DNA from: Haemaphysalis longicornis
Taxonomy: Eukaryota; Arthropoda; Arachnida; Ixodida; Ixodidae
Direction: 5' to 3'
Assembly (NCBI GenBank): GCA_013339765.2
Contig: CM023457.1
Coordinates: forward strand, 31,470,327 to 31,534,326
Length of the DNA: 64,000 nt
Shown: piece by piece, positions 1-13,004 of the stretch
How positions within the stretch are numbered: the first letter of the stretch is position 1
How the letters are laid out: each line of letters starts with the position of its first letter
Position numbers and translations under genes: made by a program
Notes under the pieces: model-generated
What the model saw: only the letters and a program-made list of their open reading frames with translations
Told to the model about the DNA's origin: nothing
The model's database searches: none

Positions 1-439
1 AGAGAGAGAGAGAGGGAGGCGACGACGGCTCCCTGCCGAGAGGGCGTTTTTACGCTCTTTACTGTACGTTACGTACACGCTGGGGAACGAAGCCACCTGT
101 TCGTTTAACTTAAAGCGCGGAGGGCAGTGTACGCAAATGGACCGCTTTAGCGGCCGCGGAAATTCGTTTGACGATGTATGTGCCTAGACTTGTTGGTGTA
201 ACCTTCCATTTCGTGGCGCCAACTTCAAAGTTTTTTATTTGTTTTGGCAGAAGTCTCGTACTTATGCTAGTACTCGCGCTAATACGTTCACTGATCTACC
301 AAGGTACCGCCGAAGAGAGAAATGAAAAATAAAGCAAGCTTGAGGATGGGTTAAACACGTTATAAGCGTATGAAAGAAGTGTCAATGGTGCTTTGAATGT
401 AAAAATGCATTCAACTCAGTGTGAAGTGCAGGATAACGG
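1..439. other. Non-coding; GA tract at the very edge
   Basis: The first 14 bases are the end of a GA microsatellite that continues outside the window. The sequence that follows (GGCGACGACGGCTCCCT) vaguely resembles the 3' end of the LINE at 15.2 kb. Nothing else recognisable up to 440. Confidence 0.4.
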
Positions 440-510
440 ACACAGTGACTCAGTGGCCGCTGCGGAAATCACTAAGGAGCGGGTTCGATACCCGGCTGGT
501 AGAGCACACG
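440..510 (+). repeat. tRNA-derived SINE head, degraded
   Basis: An A-box-like TGACTCAGTGG and a B-box-like GGTTCGATACC lie about 40 bases apart, the spacing of an RNA polymerase III promoter. There is no complete tRNA fold, so this is a SINE remnant, not a tRNA gene. Confidence 0.45.
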
Positions 511-3169
511 ATGAATTTCGGCTCGCTTTGCGGAACAGCACCGGGAGGGGGGGTACTAAATTGAACTGTAGTCATACGGCACGCCTCACAGCGCGTGCGT
601 AAGACTATGATTACAACTTATTGGTATCGAGACTGGATCCCCAAAAGAAAATCAGCGCTGTACGTCCAAATAAGCCTGCTTGTGACGGAAGTAATCTTCT
701 GTGAACCTCCCGTGATCGATTCCCCGTAATCTCAAAGTCGTGTGGGAGTCACCGAGGGAAAACGAACTTGTGAGTACGAGCGTCACACCAGGCTACTTCA
801 AACTACAAACAACGATTCGAAGTAGACAACCTTATATATATGTATATATATACAATTACATTTTGCGTGACCCTGTCATATAACGTGCTTGGCCCATATA
901 CAAACTGCAGTATAGCTTAAACAGTATGCCCATACATCTCGGAGTGTGAAAATGGCTGTGGGTTTCGGTACTTGCCTTTTTCTGTCGTCGCAAGGAAGAT
1001 TACAAAAATCATGATTGGTACAACATTGAAGGGTACGTTTTTACAACCCACCCGGAGAATATTCTCGTTACTTTTGGTATTTACTCTTTCTGTCTACTCT
1101 AAGGTAGATGCAATAAACAGTGTGGTCACAAATTTAATCTACTCATTATTAAACGGTATGCTCTCTTATCCACCTCACGGGTGAAATTACTGGTCACTTT
1201 TTGTATTTGCTTCTGTTTTGTGTAAGGAACAAATATACACGCGCGAACACTGTCTGTGTTCGAAAAACAGCAGTGGATAGCGTACTGTGTAGTGTAAGAA
1301 TGGGCGCAGTGAAACCGTACTCTCATCATGGTTTGTGAAGAGCAGCATATTCAGGAGTTCAGGCGGAGTGCGGGCGGGTGTATTTGGCTGCTTATAAATA
1401 TGCCCACGAGTTGTTATCAGACTCAGCAAGGCCACGAGGGAAGCACACATTTATGCTTTATTTTAACAAATCTATTTCTGATAATTCACCACCTCTTATT
1501 CAGCCCCTGAACGCTGCTGGCTGCTCGAAAAAAGGATCGCAAGTGTTGAATATCTCTTAATTGTCTCGCTGCATAACTTCAATGGTCTTACGAATTAACA
1601 AAAAATACGCTCTGTCTTTGGGGTAGTTTGAACAAATGCATCGACCGTAATTTTTTTCACCATATGCGCGACCTCTTGTGCGGGGATCCTACGCAGGAGC
1701 TGCATTATCTTTCACCGCTTCACGACAACTACCACAATGTTTAATTTATCAGAGCGCATGTCTGGGCTGACATCACCTGCCGTTCCTCATCACGTGCGCC
1801 GCACTAATGCAACGCGGAATGGGCCGTTGCGCCGAGGGCACCTAAATCTTCAAAGCGCAGCTTTACACCTATAAAAAGCGTGCTGCTCAAGGGTACCCGG
1901 GTGAATCGCGAAGCGGACACCCTCACCGTATTTGCACGCAGATGGAGCTTACACGCGCATGAGCTCGTGCACAACAATCCCCATAAAACGAGAAAGCCCT
2001 TCAACATCTCCGTCTTTTCTGCCCTCGTTTTCGCGAAGCGCATTTCATCTGACATTTTACAGGGTGTATTTTTGATCGGAGGGAGTCAAATGAATGTAAC
2101 GCCTTTGACACCAGTTTGATCATTCCCTTACGAAGCCTTGTAATCTTAGTGGCGTTGGTCAAACCCGGGGGGTGCGTCTCTCTCCGTTTACCTTGCTGTC
2201 TCCCAGCGGACGACCGTTCGTTTGGCCGCATGTGCGGAGTGCGAGAAAAGAACAAAAAGAGGAAAATTGAAAGATATTCGGTGGCGGGAAGCGTAACGAG
2301 GTGCGGCGTCGATGAATGGGTCGCGGTCGCTGACAAATGACCGGCGACCACCTGGGAGCTCGCGGGCAGGCGCGGACGCAGCGGGAACAGCGGGGTGCTC
2401 CAGGCCGCACGGTGGCTGCTCCCGTGCGCCGCGCGAAACACGCGTCCGAGGGGCGCAGCCCGTACACGCGGCGGTTCATCTGCGGCGTAGCGAGGTGAGA
2501 AAAGTGTTTAATTGCGTTAGTTGGACTCGTCGGCTCGCTCTTTCAGTGTGTACCGCGGCTTCTCTCGCGGACTCGGCCTTCAATGCCTAATCTTGAAGTC
2601 AGGGGAAAAATTGCACTCGTTTCCCACACCACGTGAAAAACAGTGGAGCCGTAAACGTGCTGAATTATTGTTCTTTGAAACAAGCGGCCATGAGCCAATG
2701 TGCGAAGGAGACGTTAACGAACCTCGTCTCCCGGTTTTAACGGCAGAATTGTTCAGGCCGGCCGACCCAAATCCGACCGGTGTAGACAGAAAACTCCGAA
2801 CGAACGTGAGCGCGTGCCTGTGGCGACCGTCCGGCGTCATCCAGGCTTGCGCGTGGGCTTACGCCACATGAGAAGCTCCTGCCTTCGCCGCCGTCGTCGT
2901 GTAGCGACCGGCGCGCCGAAGACGATGACGATGAATCTGTGGAGCCATCCCTTCACAATCCACACGTGGAGACGGCCACCGGACCAGCTGACGAAGAAGT
3001 GGAGGTCTAGCGAGGCGAGGACGCGTTACCATAGGATTTGCCCTACGCGGCTGTGCCGTCGGAAGACGATGACTAAAGGGATGACGACGATTGCTACTGA
3101 ATAAAACACTGTACATACTCAATGGTCTTTGCTTTACAGTGACGTCCAAAACGGCTTTGCAGTGCTGGG
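511..3169. other. No gene recognised
   Basis: Only short chance frames. 835-855 is a small TA-rich tract. 2,160-2,560 is GC-rich with many CpGs, but no promoter or exon can be supported. Confidence 0.5.
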
Positions 3170-3540
3170 TCCGGCTGCTCCTTCACTCCTGGGAGCCACT
3201 CTGCTGTTTCTCGAGCCTTGCATCACTAGTGCGAGCTGCGCCAATTTTAAAGACGATAGTCTTTCTTGGGCTACTTAAACCCAGAAATTTTGGTCTGTCT
3301 GTCTGTCGTCCATCTGTCTGTCTGTGACTCGATTCGGCCACCCGGGCAAACTAAAATTGATACTGCGCAATAGTCTTATATACTCACAGCCACATGTAAA
3401 CGTCTAAGCCCGGTTTATATGTTCATACTTGTCAACTTTGTTGAACAAAAACAAGACATTACGCAAATGTAAGGCAGGAAATTAGTACACAAGGGGTATT
3501 TACAGTGTTCCTTTATTAAAAAAATTCATGGATGATTGAT
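3170..3540 (+). repeat. Dispersed repeat A, copy 1
   Basis: About 80% or better match, in opposite orientation, to 8,955-9,225. Shared blocks include GGCTACTTAAACCCAGAAAT, the TCTG tetramer run (3,290-3,325) and GTTTATATGTTCATACTTGT. It has no coding capacity. Class unknown. Confidence 0.7.
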
Positions 3541-3729
3541 TTTTCGATAGCAAATGATATTATACATCTACTGCAGAAAACCGCCGCCTCCTGGCGGCAT
3601 ATGAAAAATCACGCGGCAACAGCAACGAAAGGTTCCACTAGCTAGGTTCCACGTTCTGCTTGGAACGCACGTGGAGCACGGCCGCGCGGTTCTACCAACC
3701 TTCTAGTCGGCCGCCTCCATTCACGCGCG
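3541..3729. other. Spacer
   Basis: Non-coding spacer between repeats A and B; nothing recognised. Confidence 0.4.
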
Positions 3730-4030
3730 TCTCCGCCGTACCGCAGCGCTGGCATCGAGGAACCCGGCCTGTAGCAGTGTAACGCGGTAAATTCAAATCG
3801 CCTTGCGCAAACCTTTAGTGTGTTTACCTTGGAATGAGCGCGACGGTACAGGAACAGCATGAGAGGTGAGTGGGAAAGCAAAGGGGGGCATTTCCTTGGC
3901 AAATGTCTACAAAGACTATCGTCTTTTGACGACATTTGCAACGAAAGGAGCAGATACGCGGCCAATTTTTTTTTTCTGTTGGATTCTGTGGATATCACGA
4001 CGATTTTGTGCACGTTACGCGTTCCATGAA
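3730..4030 (+). repeat. Dispersed repeat B, copy 1
   Basis: Matches 11,075-11,310 in reverse orientation, including GTTCCTCTTCCGTCGTGCTC-like sequence, TTGGCAAATGTC and the near-palindrome AAAGACTATCGTCTTT. Non-coding. Confidence 0.7.
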
Positions 4031-4414
4031 ACACTTACAGCTAGCATGCTCTGCGCCAAAATTTCCGGGTGGATACCAAAATAATCACCCTCACCTCTTT
4101 TTTCCTCCCGCCCTGAAAAAAAAAATAATAAAAAACAAGAAAGCATGGTGGTTGACCGTTGACCAATAAGAAAGCTTCCGCGTGCGTGTAAGGGGAATGT
4201 AATGTTTCTACCGAGTAGAGCTAGCAAATCAGCGAGCAGATAAGACTGTAAGCAAGGCAAACAAGTTCCCATTGCCAACAGCACTTGATGAGCAGTTCAT
4301 GTCCATTTTTGGCCATGCCCCCAGCCAGATTTGCATTTGTCTTGCGTAAGAGTTCGCATGTGGCTCATTGGACAGTTATTTTTGCCCGGCATATCAGATG
4401 ACCCGCATATTGAT

Positions 4415-4655
4415 TGATTGTAGGGTTTAACGCGCCGACGGTATACACAGGCGGTGAGGCGCGCAGTAGTGGAGGACTCCGGATTAATTTTGACCGCCCA
4501 GGGACCTTTAACGCGTGCCGAAATATCGAACACAAGGGCGTTTCCGCTTTTCTCCTCCACCAAAAAAACTGCCGCCGCGGCCGGGAAGCGAACCCGCGTT
4601 CTTGGGCTCAGCAGCGCAAAGCCTTAGCCGCTGAGCCTCCACGGTGGGGGATGAC
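4415..4655 (-). repeat. tRNA-derived SINE
   Basis: Read on the minus strand it starts CCACCGTGGAGGCTCAGCGG, then GCTGAGCCCAAGAACGCGGG and GGTTCGCTTCCCGG, and ends in a TCAA-rich tail near 4,415. It is the same family as 24,190-24,445 and 51,825-52,030. Confidence 0.8.
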
Positions 4656-7600
4656 CCCCATATGTATCTAGCAAAGGCACGTTTGTTTCTGTTTCTGCTT
4701 CCTGTTGTGGCGAGATCAACTAACGAGGGTGGGAGGGCGGGAAAGCTTTATTTGCTGAGAAGTATTGGGCTTCGTCTGCCGCGTTAGTCAGCCAGGAGAT
4801 ATGGTTACTGGCGGCTTCTTCGGCCACCTGGACAAGGCGTAGCTGCATTAGGGCATCGGAGCTGCGCAGCAGGGTTTCTCAGTGCTCTAGATGTTTAATA
4901 CTGGTCCTTTTGGCATTTCCACATAATGTGCGTGAGGTGTGTGGTGGCCGCAGTGTTTGCACTTCTCTGAGAAGATCTCTAGGTGGAAGTGACTATGGAC
5001 GACCGGCTTCTGCTAGGTATTCGTTTGAAGTTGTCTCCGTTCCTTGAAGTTCATAGTTGTATCCAGCAGACGAGGAACGAAAGTTAATTCCTTCAGCGCC
5101 CCTGCTGAGCCTTCCCCGACTACGTAACACTGACGAGAAGAACCGACAAACAGCAAACTCTGGTAAGCGAACAGGACTCATAGCCCAGCACAGAACGCAG
5201 AACTGACCTCTGCTAAAGGCGTGTGCTCGCTTGCGCCTCTATTGGTTGGGCTGCCCGAAGCTTCAGAGTATGGCTGGGGTACGCGAATCAAGGTTAAAAA
5301 TTGCGAACTAAATTTATGCAGTTCCTCACCGGTGCCCAATTTTACTTTTATCGAGTCGAGCAGCTGGATTAATTCACTCTTCGAATGGTGTTTTTTTTTT
5401 CGTGGTTAGAGCTAGAGGGCACGCAGAAGTGACTGCATTATAAAAAATGGAAAATTCCAGGTTACAATTAAGGAGACTACTCCAATTAGTATTGCTCTTT
5501 TGCGGCAGCCCAGTAAAGCAAATAAAAGCCTCAAAACTATCTGCCCTTAACTGCAACGTCTTCAATAAAAGTAGGTAAAAAGGTAAACATGGCAAGTTTT
5601 ATATTATGGTCCAGCAAAGATGACCATTGTATCGAAGAATGGTGTCAATTTGATGGGAAATTCACAAATGACAGTGGAGACCCTCCGAAATCCCTCAGTG
5701 ATGTAATCCATACTGCTCCCGTAGGAAAGGAAGAGCAATCATCCTGCCTCTCCACAAGAGCTGCAACGTCATATCAACCACTTGTCACCGATGAAAGGAA
5801 AAGTGTGCCTAATCTTTTTCGGTCTACATTGACGATGACGAATACCGATGATTCCGACCAATGTTCCATGAACAGTTTCTCCTTAAAAAGAGCAAAAAAA
5901 AGATAATTTGGTTTGACAACGAGAATCACCCCGTTAAACGAGAGCTTGTTCGTCAGAGTGTCCGCACCACGTCTTCCTCCTATCAAATTTAGGCTTTTCC
6001 CAAACGAGTGGTGTAGACCGCACAACCAACAGGAACAATATTAGGGCGATATCGGGGAAGCCTTCTTGCGCACACACTAGTCCCCCCCCCCCCCCCCCCC
6101 TCGCTTATCCAGCAACTCTGTCTTGAGCTACTTTCCCCAATCATTGCCTTATCTGCATTCCGATCTGAAATACCCGCTGACACTCCCAACAGCCGCGGAA
6201 GCTACTCTCTTTTTAGCAACTTGGGAAGTGGCCTAGTGAATCGACGTGTATTTAACATCACAACATTAGTGGGTTACCTATCACTAATTTATTTACATTT
6301 TGGGTTTGTATCTGAGTCCCTTCGACAGCAAGGAGCCCGTTTAGGAGGGAGGGAGGGAGGGAGGGAGGAAGGGAGGGAGGGAGCCCGGTAGGCTACCTAA
6401 CTTATTACGCCAGGCTCTCGTCCCATCTCATTTTAATGAGCAGGACGGAATGCCGAAGTCCTTCATACGCACCGGGATCATTAATTTATTATTGTTCGAA
6501 GCAGTGCATGTACTGTCATCCCACTGCCCGGAACAGTCCACGACACTACTTGTATATTTTTCGTTAGAAAGACCTAGTGGCTTCGTGTCTTACGGCCTTC
6601 CCGCGTACACACCACCCTTTCGGTTTTGTATTTGCGGTGAAGGTGATGCTTTGGCGTCGGAACAACACATGAGAATAATGACTCTATCGAGAACAGCCAC
6701 GACAAAACTACACTTCGTCGCGAACTGTTGAAGCGTAGTCGGTCGTGATAACAGTTTGTGAGTGACCATTCAATCTCCCTTCCAACTTCTATAGTGTTAA
6801 CGTTGTTCTCTTTTAACTTGACGTTCTTAGCGTCTTTCCAACTGGCCTCAAACTTCACCTTAGCTGCGTTTGTTAAGCTACTTGATAACAGCGCAAAGCT
6901 TTATGCGAGGCGGCCCCAAAACATTCCGCGGTGCGGAAGGGCCTTCGAGCCCACTACGCAGGCCATAAATTGGCTTAAGAGACGGCTCTATTGTCATTGG
7001 CTCCGAATCTGCAATGTCTCTTCCAAGCCATCGGCACTCCTTATCGATGACGTCAGCTGGCGCCGAGATCGGCCACGCTCAAGCGCTCCGGTGCTCGCAA
7101 GCGCGCCGCACCGCGTTCACTAAAGCCCCGCGGCGAAGCCCAACGCGCGTGACGCGGAGAAGATCGCCGCGCAGGGCGCTAACGGCGTGCGCTAAGCTCC
7201 GGCGTCCGTTCTAACGGCTATAGGTTGGCCAGTTGTCGATAAGCGAATGTCGCCCTTGCTTTATGGGTGGATCAGTGGCGATGGCTGACCGCGTCTCCGC
7301 CGCTTATCTCTGGTTTGGGCTGGCTTGCCGGCGTTGGTTTGTTGTTTGGTTCGAATGGTAGCGTCCCCCTCGAAGAGCTGTCGCGTTTTGTTGGTGCAAA
7401 GCTTCGAGGTGTGAGTTGCGAGAGGGGTGGTTGTGGCCGCTGTTCCCGTAAATCCTTCGTTGGCGGGTCCCCTTGCCGCCTGTGTCAGTGTCAACACCGA
7501 TGGGTTTACATTTTGGTTTTTGGTGGCTTGTGCGAAAGCTTGGACAATGTTGTCACCAAAAGAACTTGGCGAGGTTAACAAAATAACGTCAAATAATGGG

Positions 7601-8284
7601 TTATTTGCCCTTTTTTCTTGCATTGCGTACGCTTGCGTGACCTTATACTTCTCGTACTGACGTTTGGCTATAAAAAAATACGAGCAAGAAGCTTTTGGTA
7701 TTGTGTTGCTTCCTTCTATGCTTTCTTCAGGCGTAAACAAATCCAGGGAACCTTGCACTCATGCGCAAGACTTGAATCGCGAAGCTGTTTTAGGCGAGCA
7801 TTGACGGACACATATTAGTTTCAGTAGCACGCCCTGCCTTTCGGATCACGGCCTCTTCCTCGGCCATGCCAACTATCCGCGGTCGCGCCATGCCGAGAAC
7901 TGCGAAGACGCTGCGCGCGAGGCCTCTTGTACAATACTGAGCGCATGCGCATGACGACGCGAGCTCCTGCGCGAACGGCTCTCCTACGATACTGAGCGCA
8001 TGCGCACGCTCCTCTAGAGTGTTGCGGCGGCCGCTATCACGTGTCTTTCCGTTGTCGAGTGGGTATTGCAACATCTGGCACGATGCCTGCGCCATGGCGT
8101 TCCTCGCGGGGAGTTTTCGGCGCGCACGAACCCCCGAACTTAAGGCCAGTAACAACAGCTCCTCTGATTGGCGCACCACATTCTTCAAGACGCTGTCACC
8201 TTAAAGTGATCTATCCAACAAACCTGTCCCCAGCAATGTTTATGCCGTTCATACTAACGAAACATTCAAAAACAATTTACCCTG
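4656..8284. other. No confident gene; one unknown 105-codon frame
   Basis: A plus-strand frame at 5,589-5,906 encodes 105 residues, hydrophilic, with an ending rich in lysine and arginine. I recognise no family and see no splice sites that would support it. 6,082-6,100 is a run of 19 C, and 6,345-6,383 is a GGGA tract. The frames between 7,000 and 7,760 overlap on both strands and look like chance in GC-rich DNA. 7,925-8,010 has two near copies of ATACTGAGCGCATGCGCA. Confidence 0.45.
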
Positions 8285-8460
8285 CTTTTACAAAATTGAA
8301 GCAGTTTCACTCAACGTGAAAGCGGACAAGTGCGGAGCAGGGATTCGCCAGTGGGGCTGTGGCTCCCTCTCTTGAGTAGTTTCAGTATCAGCCTGGCGTT
8401 GATACCGAAAGTAGTCAAGAGAGGACGCCACAGCTTTTGAGAAGGCACATAAAGAGGCAC
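8285..8460 (+). repeat. Short repeat containing a 35-bp-arm hairpin
   Basis: 8,356-8,390 and 8,399-8,434 are imperfect inverted repeats (GCTGTGGC...AGTATCA against TTGATAC...GCCACAGC). The part before the hairpin (AAGCAGTTTCACTCAACGTG) recurs near 45,940 as AAGCGGTTCCACTCAATGTG. Probably a small MITE-like element. Confidence 0.6.
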
Positions 8461-8619
8461 TGGAGCGAGTTTTCATTCATTGGCGGTAATTAATGCCTTA
8501 ATTCATGATTTTTTCCTCGTGTTATACTGTTGTGTACTTATTTGCGGCCTAGCAACGGAAGTCTCCGTGGCAACGGCGCTGCGCGAAGATCATCCATAAC
8601 ACTTTGCAGATGAGTAACG

Positions 8620-8720
8620 TGTGCGTGTGTGGCTCAGTGGGATTGACATCGGTTTCGTAATGCGGAGGATCCGGGTTCGATCCCTAGCAGGAAGCGCTGG
8701 TGATCATTTCGAAGCCTCTG
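8620..8720 (+). repeat. tRNA-derived SINE head
   Basis: GTGGCTCAGTGGGATTGACA followed by GGGTTCGATCCC has A-box and B-box spacing. The 3' acceptor arm and CCA context of a real tRNA are missing. Confidence 0.6.
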
Positions 8721-8954
8721 TTTGGCGACCCCGGGCGACCTGCGACGACCATCCGAGGCGCCCTACATCAACGTTTGAACCGCGTTGCGTTCCCAGAAGA
8801 ACGTGGAACTTATCCAGTGGAACCTTTCGTAACTGTTGCGGCTTGATTTCTTTGAAAATGCCGCCAGACGCCTTAGTGGCGCGGGTGACAGAAGGCGACG
8901 GTGTGAATTTTTTTTCTGCATGGGATGTAGTATTTCATTTCACAAAAATCAAGC

Positions 8955-9225
8955 AGCTATGATTTTTTTATAAAGGAACACTGTAAATATCCCTTGTGTA
9001 TTAGTTTTCTGTCCTATATTTGCGTACTGTCTTGTTCCTGTTCAACTGTGTTGACAAGTATGAACATATAAACCGGATTTAGACGTTTAGATTTGACTGT
9101 GAGTATATAAGACTAGTGCGCAGACTTAGTTTCACTTCGGCCGGGTGGCTGAATCGAGTGACAGACAGACAGACAGACAGACAGACAGAAATTTCTGGGT
9201 TTAAGTAGCCCAAAAAAGATTTAAA
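8955..9225 (-). repeat. Dispersed repeat A, copy 2
   Basis: Inverted copy of 3,170-3,540, including the CAGA tetramer run at 9,160-9,190 and the ACTTGTCAACA block. Confidence 0.7.
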
Positions 9226-9229
9226 AAGC

Positions 9230-9310
9230 TCCCCGTGGTCGGAGTCGAACCCGGGTTCCTCACTTTACGAAGCCGACGTATGTCCGATTGCGCCATTCCT
9301 ACAAGGTCGA
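9230..9310 (-). repeat. tRNA-like SINE fragment
   Basis: On the minus strand: GTAGGAATGGCGCAATCGG, then CGGGTTCGACTCCGACCACG. The A- and B-box spacing is tRNA-like. It lies directly beside repeat A. Confidence 0.55.
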
Positions 9311-10369
9311 ATCAGCTTGGATTTGGAGAAGTGTGCATGTCGGGGTGAATTAGACAGAAAAATTATGCACCCCTTACTCTTACAAAGACGACGGTTGAAG
9401 GCAAAGCTCTCTTCCTGCGAAATCAAACGGCGAAGGGTCAAAGTAAGAACTGCTGCGATCAAAAGTCCAAACTGCATGCGAACCAAAGTAAAAGCTCAAC
9501 CAGTCAAAGTCCAAAGAGTCTGCGAGTCAAAGGCCAAACTTCAGATGACAACCAAGGAATCTCTCACAAAAAGACTTCGTGTCCAACCATTTGTAGACAG
9601 AGGGATGCCTGGTTTTTAACCGAAAAGAGTTTTGTAACATAACTTGGCGAAGGTTGAGAAAGGAGTGAACACAGGAGAAAATCCGGCAGCAATGAAAACA
9701 AGGCTTAGTGGAGACAGGAAAATGAAAGTGACCGGAAGATGAAAGTGGCCACGCAGCGAACAACGCAGAAGAAACCGTAAAAGCAGCGAAAGTGCTCTAT
9801 GCGGGTTTTGTACGCCAGCAACGCTAGGAACGCGAAAAATGGTTTAGAACGCCTACCCAGTTGGAAGGCCAGGCTCCGACAGTAACTAAAGACTAAATCG
9901 AAAACTTTTTGAAAGAGATGAGACGGAAGACTGAAGTACAGGACGGGATAACTATGGATCTTTCAAAGACATATTACTTGGAAAGGCCCCGGTATTCTCA
10001 GAATTGCCTGAAGACTTCAAACGTTCCCCAAGTCGGGTAAGAAATTGCGACCAAATTCTAATCTACAAAAAACGTTACTTCAAAGCGCCCGAGAATTGAA
10101 AACCAATAAACGCACAGCCTGCTGTGTATACAAGGTACATGTTTAGAGAACCAAGAGCTAACCTATGTGTAATACTACAGACTTTCATCAACTGAGTGAG
10201 AAAGCCGGCTTTAGGTAAGGTTTCCCGGTAACATATTTCCCGGTAACACATTTCCCGGTACCTTGCGCAATCAACCAGGTAATGTAAAAATCCGTGGAAA
10301 GCAACAACCACCTGGAAATGTCTTGTGAAGGTAATTAAATAAATGTTTGAATCAGCGGAAAGCATTGCA
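9311..10369. other. No gene recognised
   Basis: AT-balanced non-coding DNA. A short tandem TTTCCCGGTAACA occurs three times at 10,222-10,262. Confidence 0.45.
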
Positions 10370-11070
10370 GTAATGACGCCTTGAATGTCTATGGAGTAGA
10401 GTATACGCCCCGAGCTTCGCGATCGCTACGCCGCCTGCCGCCGCTTCGCCGCGGCATTGACGGGATTTCCTCTGCGTGGCTGATAGGGGCTCGTGCAGTG
10501 TTTTGGTTCTGCTTCGCTTATTTTCGCATTTCCGCGCCCTATAAAACTTGTTACGGTGACGTCTAAAAGCAAAGAGTACGTTTAGGTCACTTAAAGAGGC
10601 AACTGCGTCTTCGTAGAGTACTCGAACGCCAACAAGAGCTACCCCGAGGACGCGCTTCTGCGCGCTTCGTCGCCGCTCTTCCGGGCGTGGGCGACGGCAG
10701 CAGCATATCGCCACTGTCACCTCCGAATACTCCCGGCACAAGTGAATTGTACTGTCGCCTCGTTTAGACCTGATACTGGCACAGTGAGGTTCCGTTTTGC
10801 AGCGCGGACAACGAATGCGGCTTTGTTGCGAATATATACGTCGCAGAAAAATATGTTTCGGGGATGTGATTACCCAATCCCGGACAATAAATTATACCTT
10901 TTACAAGAATATAGGCCATGCGAAAATGTTAAGTATATTACAAGGCTGTGCTTCGTTAAATATGTGCCCACTAACGACTTACAGCAAGAACCAATGAAAG
11001 TTAAGGAAACCACGGAAAAATAAACGCTGTGCAAACCCGGAAGAAACACAATAGCTCTAACGGGAATCAA
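10370..11070 (+). repeat. Dispersed repeat C, copy 1 (about 700 bp)
   Basis: Nearly full-length inverted match to 22,325-23,030. Shared blocks include GAGCTTCGCGATCGC, CTGATAGGGGCTCGTGCAGT, AAAGAGTACGTTTAGGTCAC, GGGGATGTGATTACCCAATC and AATAGCTCTAACGG. No long frame. Possibly a solo LTR or a non-autonomous element; termini not resolved. Confidence 0.75.
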
Positions 11071-11074
11071 CAAA

Positions 11075-11310
11075 ATTAGCCATGTATCTGCTCCTTTCGT
11101 TGTAAATGCCGTCAAAAGACGATAGTCTTTGCCGACATTTGCCAAGTAAATGCCTTTCTTCGCTTTCCCGCTCACCTTTCATGCTGTTCCTCTTCCGTCG
11201 TGCTCCTCTCAAGGTAAACTCGCTAAAGGTATGCTCAAGTCAATTTAAATTTACCGCGTTCCCCTGCTACACAGCGGGTGCAATGCCAGCGATGCCGTAC
11301 GTAACGCGCC
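11075..11310 (-). repeat. Dispersed repeat B, copy 2
   Basis: Inverted copy of 3,730-4,030; includes TTGCCGACATTTGCCAAG and the AAAGACGATAGTCTTT near-palindrome. Confidence 0.7.
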
Positions 11311-12244
11311 GAATTAGGCGTATCCTTATCTTTGTGCGTTTTTCACTCGTCAAGCGAACGGAGCTATCGTTTTGCGGCCGCATTTCTATAAATGACCAGG
11401 ATATGGCGGTGCACAGCGGTGACGGTGTTTTTTGAAGAGTGATGTAGTATTCATTCATAAATCCATCTGATTTCGTTTGTGCTAAATTATCTACTGCTGG
11501 TTTGCGTGCCATATGCGATGTTTCGCAACGAAGTGCAGTTATGATGTCCCGACTTAGCGCGATTTAGCTTGACTTATAAGCCGCCTAGCTTGCTCGCGGC
11601 GGTTACTGGGTAGTGAATGTTCACAGGCACTCACCTCACGACACAGACGACCAACTTTCTGGTCCAGTATCCCAAGAAATTGACTATCGTCGTACCCAGT
11701 GCAATGCTTCGCGACATTAAGACTTGGCTTCGAAATGGCAATGGTATCAGATTTAACGGAAACTATATTGGCAGAGCGTAACGCTGCTGTCAAAGCGGAG
11801 CTGCTCACGCAATGAATTATAGTAAGCACCACACAGATTCTCGGGTATACCGTGCTCGACTTCAACGGAACAGCTGCTTCGGGGACCATTTAGTAAGTAT
11901 CAGGGTAGGCGTACAAGCGGTAAAGGTGTCGTTGCATAGCGTGTGGTATCTTAAGGCCTTGATTCAGTACTTGTGCTTATTTTCAGGCCTGTGCCATCAT
12001 GAGATGCTTTCAAGAAGCGTTTAGCACGTACGCGGATTAAAAGCCCTCACTTCGCAGATAGTAGCAGAGATGTCATGGCGCTCACCTAACATGCGACTTT
12101 GTCGAGCTGATCCACCGGTATAATCTGCATCAACTTTCGTTTAAGTCGCGAAATAAGACACTGGTTGAAATGCGGGATAAACGGAAATGATGCACGACTG
12201 GCTGCTGTCGGTAACGAGGCTCGCTAGATTTGTAGCGCCAAAAC
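11311..12244. other. No gene recognised
   Basis: Short chance frames on both strands; no motif, repeat or splice pattern I can support. Confidence 0.4.
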
Positions 12245-12610
12245 CATTTCAGTGCGTATAGCCGTAGCATGAATCTAAACGCTGACTACGGGCACTGTGA
12301 GTAATTTCAGGAGTGCGGGAACTGACAATCATCTCCATGCATACGCCGTCCAAGACGCTGGCCTGTGAACACCTGGTGTTATGCAGGCGAATGTGCCCAC
12401 TGAAGATAGCGTCAGAAACATTTAACAAATCTCGTAACACACCCCATTGCGAACAGAGTGATGCTCCACATAAATAAGGAATTTTAACGTCACAATTTGT
12501 TAAATCTCATCGTGAAAGAGGGAGAGGGAGACGGAGACTGCGCTGCTTTAAAAGGGCTTAGGGGATTTCAGTGGCGCCCGACAGGTAACGCTCGAGCCTA
12601 TACCTGCTCG
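12245..12610 (+). repeat. Dispersed repeat D, copy 1
   Basis: Inverted copy of 19,950-20,350. Shared blocks include GACGCTGGCCTGTGAACACC, GAACAGAGTGATGCTCCACA and GGGGATTTCAGTGGCGCC. Non-coding. Confidence 0.7.
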
Positions 12611-13004
12611 GGCTACTTGGAGGATTTATACAAGGGATGTGCGGCCATTGAAATCCTCCCAGAGAAGGATCAAAAGAGGGGCGTGAGACAAGAAAGCACA
12701 ATATTTCCGCAGTTGTCTATAGCTTGTCTAGAGTCGGTATTATAAAAATTCTGCCAGGCCGAGCCAGGGATACCAGTAAATAAGGAATATTTAAGCCCCC
12801 GTCAGGCAATGTCTTGAGAGCATTTAGAGAGAGAGAGAGAGAGAGAGAGAAAAAGGAGAGAAGAGAGAGATATTAGGGGAAAGCAGAGAGGTCTGCCGGA
12901 ATGTTAACGCCTGCATGCTGTTATGCGGGGTGGTGAGGAGGGAATAAAGTTGCACTAGGAATTAAGGCGGAAGGGAGAGAAGGAAGAAGGAAATAAAAGA
13001 AGTA
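12611..13004. other. Non-coding with a GA tract
   Basis: A GA microsatellite at 12,826-12,850 followed by purine-rich sequence. No gene. Confidence 0.5.

Noticed and set aside
7261..7758. 165-codon minus frame as a gene
   Set aside because: Overlaps two plus frames, shows no family motif and no splice or start context.
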